Assembly: GCA_012184525.1 (NCBI GenBank)
Contig: WOFQ01000005.1
Span: forward strand, 806,001-870,000
From: Xenoacremonium recifei
Lineage: Eukaryota; Ascomycota; Sordariomycetes; Hypocreales; Nectriaceae
Length of the DNA: 64,000 nucleotides
Reading direction: 5' to 3'
The notes below the pieces were generated by a model that saw only the letters and a program-made list of their open reading frames with translations, was not told the DNA's origin and searched no databases. Below are positions 56,801 to 64,000 of the stretch, piece by piece; position 1 is the first letter of the stretch; the number at the start of each line of letters is the position of its first letter. The position numbers and the translations under genes were made by a program.

Positions 56801-59800
56801 GAAAAGCGCAAATCACAAAAACAACTCAACTCAACGAGAGCAGCAGCAAAAAAGAAACTATCTGCACTAGCGCTGCGACTACCTTCTATTTCCAGCAATT
56901 GGCAGAGAAGGTCAGAGCAGAGAGCCACCGAGGTTGTGTCAGAGATTGAAGAGCGAAGAAAAATCGAACACCCCTGGAAGGTTCCGAAGCACCCCCCGGC
57001 CATAAACGAAACGATTTTTTCTTCGAGGTGGACACTATGGATGGATCTCGTTCTCCACGCGCTACACTATAGCGACGCCTCTAGTTGAATGTATCGTCGG
57101 CGAGCGGCGATAGTCTGCGAATACTCCGTGAGTGAGTGTCTGTCAGTCCAGTCAGCACATACAAGGGCCTCTCGGAACTTGGGCGAACCGAAACCAGCCA
57201 GCACCCACGATTTCCCGCTACTACGCTACTAAGTAGACACATCAGGTGCTGTGGCTTTTTTTTTTTCTTTCCTTTTTCTCCATGCGCTCGCTTGCTGCCA
57301 AGCTGAGCTGAATAGGAGACGGGGCCAAGACAAAAACAAACCTAACATTAGGCCTAAGTTAGTTATCACATTGACTGGCCGACGGACGGGGTGGTGTGAT
57401 GATGATGATGATGGCCTCTGTCCGTCCTCTCCGGAGAGTTGCGAACCTCGGTAGGTAGTCCGATTTAACACTCGCCAAGGGACTGAGCCCTCGACGATGA
57501 CGATGGCCAAATACGTACGTACGTATGCTTGCTCCTCCTCGCCGGGTCTCGCCAGACGCGGCAATAACACGAGCATGGCATGGCAATAAGTATTTAGCCC
57601 ACAAGCAACAACCGAAACAGCAGCACCGCAAATCCGCATAGCGCAACCAAATTTCCCATCATGCTTGCTCCTCTCCTCTGCAGCGCACACATCCACCCCT
57701 CCCCTCCCCCTCCCCTACCAGCTGGCAAGGGAGGCAAAGGCCAGCCAGCAAGGGATGGGTGCCCTGGACAAATAGTTCGTACGTAATCCAATCCCTGCCT
57801 CGCCTTCGTCCCGACGATGCGGTTAGGGTGGACACTACAATAATTATTCGGCCCCAGTTGCTCGCCCAGGCCTCGCCCAGTGGCTGCTGGGATGACTCTC
57901 TCTCATGGCCCGCCAGGCCCAGAGCGGAAGGCCATACGAAAGGCGACCTAAGAGTCTAAGAATAGGTCATTGCCTGTGTTCTTGATTGCTCGCTGCATCT
58001 CGTCGTATGCGGTCCGCTGTCGACCAATGACGGCCCAACTGCTGCGCGCAATAGTGCTTCTCGTCGTATTGCTCGTCTTGCTAGCGGGCTTGTCTCTCTC
58101 TCCATCAGGCGGCGCATCTCCCTATCCCAGGTGACCTCCCCCTTCCCCCCTTAATCTACAACAGCCTTGCCATGTCTTTCTGACGTCTTATTACTGTTAC
58201 GAGGTCTGGGCTAGAACGATACAACCTAAGCGCCACCAACAACGCCCCCCCTGCTGCCCCGTGCCATCCGCCGCTGGAATGCCAACAAAGAAAAGACTGA
58301 GAGGCTGTTGGTGATGTGATGTGATGCAACCCCGGCGCCCGGCCAGCCCAGCCGAGAATCCGGCTCAATCCGAGACTCAGCCCATGTGATCCGCGTCGAT
58401 TAGATTCGCCTGTCTGACTAGGACGACGATGCCTGTGAACCTTGTTTAGGCTTTTCTCGAGATTGAGATATCTTTGGTATGATGTGAAAACCTTATACTC
58501 ATAACTCATAGACATATCCAGGGAGGCCAGTTACTGTTCTTCTGAAAACAAAGCCCAGCATGTGTCCCAAGGCGGATCTCGGAGACACTGAGCAAACTCT
58601 ATCTACTCGCTTGACAACGGCTTAAGATACTTGCCGTCTTGTCCCCAAAATTTGAAGAGAACTTCTTAATGAGCAGTTACTGAGTACTGGAGCCACCGTC
58701 CTACAGAAGTTCTCCAGAGTGGGCGCCCATGTGATGCCGAAGATGTTTGATCCACGACTTGCCTTTCATGGAAGTCATGGAAGAGGACACTTTGTGGTTA
58801 TTGAGGCGAAGTGCCTCGGTTGGCTCTGATCATGACTCCATAGTCATCTCCAAGACGACATCAGAGGAAGTTTTTATGATGTAATATCGGCATTTGCTGA
58901 CTTCTATGCTGGATCTATGTCACAAACGAGACTTAGGTTTGCTCCCGGTACGATCTGCCGCAGCATTGTTTCCTTGACTTCTTGTCTCCTCTACTCCGTA
59001 CATGCAGGACAATGGCATCTACATGCTTGGCTACCAAAGGCCACGAATACCGACCTGTGTGAAGATATGGAGATGAATGGGTCTGATATGAAGGGTCAAC
59101 CAGAGTATTGATATCATGTCTACCTGCTCCTCAAGTCTTGCCGCGCCTCGACTATCTGGCGCGAGATCAAGACCCACGAGAGCTTCCACAATAGATCCTA
59201 TAGTATGAAAAAGCATACGTGTCCGTTCCATTTAGATGACCGGCTGACTTGTAGCTAGAATCATCTAGAAGGTCTATCTTGTGCTCACAATCCTGTACAA
59301 CCCCTATCGAGAGTATCTAGCAACCTTGATACAACTCTCCTCGAAGTATAAACTTCCCCAACGGCCACGGGAACCTTGATGAAACTCCCCACGACATACT
59401 CCATGACCCCCGACCGCCAGAAAACCGAACAGATATTGTGAATGGACTATTGTATTTACGGATATATAGTTTATCTCTACTCCGCTGGGCTCATCTCACC
59501 TCCTATACGCCACCTTTTCTTCTCGCATTAAAAATCTTTGCCGCCGGCTTCAACCCATCAATTTCTCCCTCCTCCATGCCCAGTCATCAGCCTTGCAGTG
59601 GTCCGGTTTCCCATTGTGCCTCCCGTCCTGGCTGTGTATGATCCGTTCTAACGCCACGCAATGAAAAAAAAAAAGGAACCCATAGAAGAAACTCAGCAGA
59701 AGGAAGCCCGAAAGGGGATAATAAGATATATGTGCTGGGGCATGTATCCTCATGCGCCGTATACACGCTCGTGAAGGACAGTTTTCGTTGTCCTGGATTC

Positions 59801-59833
59801 ATAACAGGGTTTTGTGTAGTCCCGAGGTAGTAC
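53864..59833. other. 6-kb stretch with no supportable gene
   Basis: This lies between the start of the repeat protein gene (minus strand) and the 3' end of CHS7. Long frames at 54194-55188 occur on both strands and reflect composition (CT/GA-rich, CAG-rich tracts). Small features are a CAG-rich tract near 54885-54910, a (GAT)n tract at 57398-57413, a (TACG)n tract near 57512-57527 and poly-T at about 57255-57266. No tRNA, transposon or domain was recognised. It may hold a long 5' leader, a non-coding RNA or a fast-evolving gene that I cannot see. Confidence 0.45.
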
Positions 59834-60884
59834 TTAGTACTTGGCCGAGTATCGAGCCGCCCCGGGCGAGTACGGCAGATCGTAGGAACTCGAGTGTCCG
59901 TAGGGGTCGTCGGAGAAGACCGTTGCTCGTCGCTCGTCTTCGGGGAGAAGCTCCTTGACCTCCCAGTTGTTCATCCTCGTGCCAACGGAGAACTCGAGGT
60001 CTTCCTTGGTAATGGAATCCCAGTACTGCAAACGTTAGCATCTCGTCCTCGAACCAGTTCGGGTCATGACGTACCTTGTAAATCATCATCACGGCAAGTA
60101 GGTTGCACACCGTCGCAAAGAAGAGCCCGTCCAAATAATGGCTGATGGCCACGCAGATCTTGCTGCTGAACGCATACATGAGCACCTGGCCGGCCACGAA
60201 GAAGAAAATGCCAAACGCAATGTCGCCGAGCGGCCAGCGATCGTGCAGCGTCCTAGTGACCAGCAGGATCTGCATAGCCACGTATACGAACAGCTGGATG
60301 GCATTGAGCAGGTACAGCACGACGAAAAGGCCGACAGTGTTGGTCGGACCCAAGCCGGCCCAGCTCTTGAACGTAGCGAGCGAAACCAGGAAGCTGATGG
60401 CAAAGGCCACGAACGAGCACCCGCGCATCATCCACACCGACAGCGGCGTGCCGTCCTCATACAGCTGGAAACCCACGAACCCGTTGATCAACAAGCACGT
60501 AATCAGCGCGCTGGCCAGTCCGTTCTGCACGGCCACGAAGTACGGGAAAGGCCCCGACCCCGGCGGCGCGACCCCGGCGTCCACGATCAGCGAGATGAAG
60601 CTCAGCAGCATGTAGATGTAGAAGAAGCTCAGGATCTCCTTGCGGCCCACGGCGGTGAACTTGGACCGCACGTGCAGGATCATGATGACCGTCATGACCA
60701 GCGCGGCGATGTGTCCCACGGCCGCTGCGCCCTCGAAGATGATGGTGTTGGCCAGCTCGATGTTGCGCGCGTAGCAGGTCGGCTCGATGCCCACATGGCC
60801 TGTGGACAGCTTGGGTCCGATGGAAGCGCAGAGCGGCAGCGCGGCCCTCTCGCAGATGGTGGTGAAGTCGCCGAAGCCCGACAT
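59834..60884 (-). CDS. CHS7: CHS7: chitin synthase export chaperone
   Basis: ER membrane chaperone needed for exit of class IV chitin synthase (Chs3 type) from the ER. Exons are 60884-60075 and 60025-59834 (intron 60074-60026, phase 0), giving 333 residues. The N-terminus M-S-G-F-G-D-F-T-T-I-C-E-R-A-A-L-P-L-C and the following G-I-E-P-T-C-Y-A-R-N-I-E block are CHS7 signatures. Six to seven hydrophobic spans follow between residues about 50 and 270. The cytoplasmic tail begins Y-W-D-S-I-T-K-E-D-L-E-F and contains N-N-W-E-V-K. The frame is open upstream to 60947, but the Met at 60884 matches the family start. Together with the GH16 Crh enzyme at 1164 it serves chitin assembly, though the two are 58 kb apart. 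Confidence 0.95.
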
Positions 60885-62564
60885 GGTGAGCACCGGGTCG
60901 TGGATTGGGGAGGAGTCGAGGAGTCGTGGGAAGTGTCGGCTCGTCACGCAACGGGCGTCCTTATCGCTGTTGGTAACGGAACTTCGCTTATCGTCGTTCC
61001 CCTCGTCGAGGTCGTGATACTCCTGACCGTTCGGTTTCCTTCTCGTTCAAGCCCTTCCGCACTCTCGAGAGAAACTGGTAATCTGCCGCACAGGCAATCG
61101 ATTGATCAAAGCCTGCCTGTCCTTGTCGTCGCAGCCACACAATCTCGAAATCAGAGACCTTCGAATCTCCCCTTCGTCGCACCTCGTCGTGTGTGCTCGC
61201 GGAACCCAAGGGCGTGTCGCTGTCTCAGAGAAATGCCCTCTCACAGGGATTTTTCCTGCTTATGATCGACCGACGCCCCTTTCGCAGGCGGAAGTTCCGT
61301 TCGGGGAGGGAGGAGTGAGCGTCGAAGGGATGGCGCCCCAAAAAAGCCGAAGAATTATTAGAGACTAAGAAAAACAGAGCGAGCGAGAGATGAAGAAAAG
61401 GGAAGAAGCGATCGTCAGGAAGCGAGTGTCGATGCGATGCTGGTCTCGTCACAGCAGGTTTACGGCTGCTGCTGCTGCTGATGCTGCGCTGGCGCCGGGG
61501 TGACTTCGTGGGCTGAGCGAGGGCCATGCCTTGAATTGGATCCCAGAAATATCAGGCACTCCGCCAGGACCCGCGAGGCACCAGCCCCTCGACGCTGACT
61601 GGCTGGACGTCTGTGGGGGGCTGGAGCAGTGGCTGGGTTTGCAGCGCTGATTGGCTGCCGCCGCCGTTGCCGTGGAGAAAGGGGCGGCCATCTGACTTGG
61701 AATTGCCCGGCAGAGACTCTAACGGCTGGCTGAACAATAAAAGTCCGGTGGTGGGGCATGGCTGGCAGCCACTCATGGCAGGCGTGGCGCCCCATTCATT
61801 TTGTCGAGTCCAGGCCTCGATGTCACGGCCATTCTGACACAATATTGTGCTGTGTTATGAGGTGCTCTGAGACATTTGCAATACTCTGCGTCACCGTTTC
61901 GTACTTCATGCTCTTATAATAGAGCTGTTAATTTGAATCACAACATTATTAGCTGGCTCGTCACCTTGTCACTGCAAATTGCGAACTCGCTTGGTATGCC
62001 ATTGGATCAGTGTCCATCCTTTGGGACCTGTTTTTTTTATTCCATTTCCTTTCATCTGCCTATAGATATGAACAAGTGCCAGCTGGGGGCACCTTACATC
62101 CATCTTCTTGGTGACAGTGACTGTTCCCGTCCCCTCTCATTGGGGATGGCATTTTCGTCTGCAGACGCCGTGGACCATTTCCTTGGCCGTTAACCCCCCT
62201 TGTGAACCGTAAACGCCATCCCTATGCCGAAAGAGAAAACAACAAAATGCAGAGTGATCGTGTTGAACTTGGGCAAGACACACCAAGTCCGAGCCTGAAA
62301 AATGCTCTCCTGTCAGGACAGGACGAGCAGCCAGGCACCATGAAAACAAAACCAAATTCAGATCATAACCAAACGCCCTCGCCATGCTGTCTCCGAAATG
62401 CAAGAATCTAGAGTGCCAATACACATAGTACACTCGTGAGCTTCATAGCTCACGGCTCTGCTATCATAGCAGTCTTATGAAGGTGAGGATCTTCCGGGTG
62501 AGGATCTTCCAGGTAAGCAGGCATAACCTGGACCCCAACCAGATGGGTAATGCTTCGGAGCTTT
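60885..62564. other. Intergenic stretch upstream of CHS7
   Basis: Promoter and leader of CHS7 and the 3' flank of the cyclin gene. Contains a (CTG)n tract at about 61466-61487. Overlapping frames on both strands lack motifs. Confidence 0.5.
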
Positions 62565-64000
62565 CTAAGACGAGTATTGCCCTTGGTGGCCCTGCTGACC
62601 TAGCCCTTGGTGTGGTTGACCACCGCGGTTGTAGACGAGGAACTCGGGCAAAATACCGGTTCGGAGGTCATTAGGCCGTCCAAGGGGCTGGTAATGCATC
62701 TGCGTCGGCTGCAGAGGCACCGCCAGATGGTACTGATCCAGTGATGCCGATGGTGGGGGATACAGGAGCGTATTAACATGACGCACCGGCTTGTACGGGC
62801 TGGGTCGCTGTTGTAGATATACGATGGGAGAGTTTGAGATGGGCGTGTGAGCCATGGGCGTAGGGATGCCAGTGCCCTGGTTTGCAAAGTGCTGTCCAAG
62901 TGGCGATGAGTTGAAGTTCGCCAGGATATTGGGACTGTGATGCTTGGTCGGGGTCGCGAAGTCGCTTGGGAAGGTTCCAGGTGGCACGGAGGTGGCCACA
63001 GTTGGGAGACTGGGCTGCTGGACCATCGTCACAGGGGACGGCTGGTACACCGTCGCCATAGCTCGAACACCACGCTGAAGAGGGGGGAGCGAGATTCCCG
63101 GCATGACCTGCGGGGGTGCTGTGGGATATCCATTGGGAGTCGCGTACGCCGGCGCCGCTGTAGCATTCCGTGCCTGTTCCGTGTCCAAGACCAAGTGAGG
63201 CAACGGGAGCCTCGCAGCTTCGCCAGGGGCGTTGGGTCGGACGGCCACCACGGGTACTGCCACCGCGGGGGCCGGGTTTGGTCGCTTGGCTGGATGTCCG
63301 GCCAGGTCCTCGTCTGGGCTTCGCTTGCGAACAGTCGGGAAGCCGAGAGCAGGCTTCGAGGCGAGGGGTGAGACGGCGTTGGCCTGGTAGGCCGACCAAT
63401 TTTGCGTGTGCGTCGGCGTAACGGGCAGGCTGGGCAGGTTCGGCTTCATGGTCCTGGTCGGCGATGGCACCGGCGACGCGACGTGGACAGGCGACGCCGG
63501 CAGTGCCAGAGCTCGCTCGTAGTATTCGCGGAAGCAGACCAGCTTGTCCAACCACTCTTCCCATTGCTCGCTGGTCACGAGAAGGTTGTACCGCATGTTA
63601 CTCAGAAACTCAACCTCCATGACATGGATCTCCTGAACAGCAAAGCTCGACACCTCGGCCCATGTCTTGTTGGTGTAGGTGTTGTCGTCCAAAACTGTGC
63701 TCACATTTAGCCATTGCCTTTCATGTCTTGGCTAGGTTTAACATACATTTGTTTCCGAGCATGAGCGCTACGGACAGGAGACGATACTCACTTCCGGCTC
63801 GCCCCTTGATCTGAGGTGTCGACATCTTCAGACGGTAGATGAACAACAAGCCGAGCAGGATGACATTTTGCGTCACTTGAGTCGTGGACAGGACATTGTA
63901 GACCCATTTCTGGAACTGTTCGAAGGGTCTGGCCAAATCTGGAAGTCTCGGGATGGGAGCTCCAGGGGACAGTTTGTTGATGGACTCAGCTCGCTTCAAG
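62565..64000 (-). CDS. Pho80-like (PCL) cyclin, 5' end outside the window
   Basis: Cyclin partner of a Pho85-type kinase. Exons seen are >64000-63747 and 63694-62565 (intron 63746-63695); the start lies beyond the right edge. The joined cyclin fold reads V-L-L-G-L-L-F-I-Y-R-L, then S-E-Y-R-L-L-S-V-A-L-M-L-G-N-K-F-L-D-D-N-T-Y-T-N-K-T-W-A, the Pho80-family hallmark, then E-V-E-F-L-x-N-M-R-Y-N-L. gtatgt and ctcacag borders keep frame. The remaining 290 residues are Pro/Ser/Gln-rich, low complexity and probably disordered. Pho80-like cyclins act in phosphate sensing, polarity or cell-cycle control; which branch this is cannot be told from the tail. Confidence 0.92.

Overview
The window is a piece of a filamentous ascomycete (Pezizomycotina) nuclear chromosome. 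The evidence is short spliceosomal introns (about 47-80 nt, GT...AG) inside otherwise compact genes, CT-rich leaders, GPI-anchored wall proteins, a CHS7 chitin-synthase chaperone, a Pho80-type cyclin with the strict fungal motif set, and a Dpb11/Rad4 protein. The style of the proteins suggests Dothideomycetes, but that is inference. No prokaryotic, plasmid, CRISPR, rRNA or convincing tRNA features were seen.

Layout. 1-8.8 kb: four ordinary genes: a Utr2/Crh-type GH16 cell-wall transglycosidase (2 introns), an NAD(P)-binding SDR, an acyl-protein-thioesterase-like hydrolase and a secreted beta-propeller lactonase-like protein. 8.8-27.5 kb: 18.7 kb without an intact gene. It holds broken, frame-shifted relics: NACHT/P-loop pieces, HSP70-like pieces, a CorA-like membrane end, imperfect repeats and a 33-bp minisatellite. 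I read it as a decayed cluster of STAND/allorecognition-type genes. 27.5-36.2 kb: a kinase-like protein, a GPI-anchored aspartic protease whose pro-region has dibasic sites spaced exactly 22 residues apart, two convergent genes for single-pass membrane proteins with basic/His-rich tails, and an unknown basic protein.

37.5-53.9 kb is a dense conserved block: RAD5 (HIRAN, SNF2, RING), an NDUFAF6-like protein, mitochondrial bS6m (MRP17), DCN1 (cullin neddylation, with a 935-nt intron), a Dpb11/Rad4 BRCT protein and a large protein with a Cys4-like cluster and nine 9-residue repeats. RAD5, DCN1 and DPB11 all act in replication stress or ubiquitin-like pathways; their closeness may be chance. 53.9-59.8 kb is almost 6 kb with no gene that I can support. 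59.8-64 kb: CHS7 and a Pho80-like cyclin cut by the right edge.

Gene models below were spliced by eye, using reading-frame continuity and conserved protein motifs across junctions. The RAD5, DUF-like protein, DCN1, bS6m, aspartic protease, GH16, NDUFAF6-like, DPB11, CHS7 and cyclin models all keep frame through every junction.
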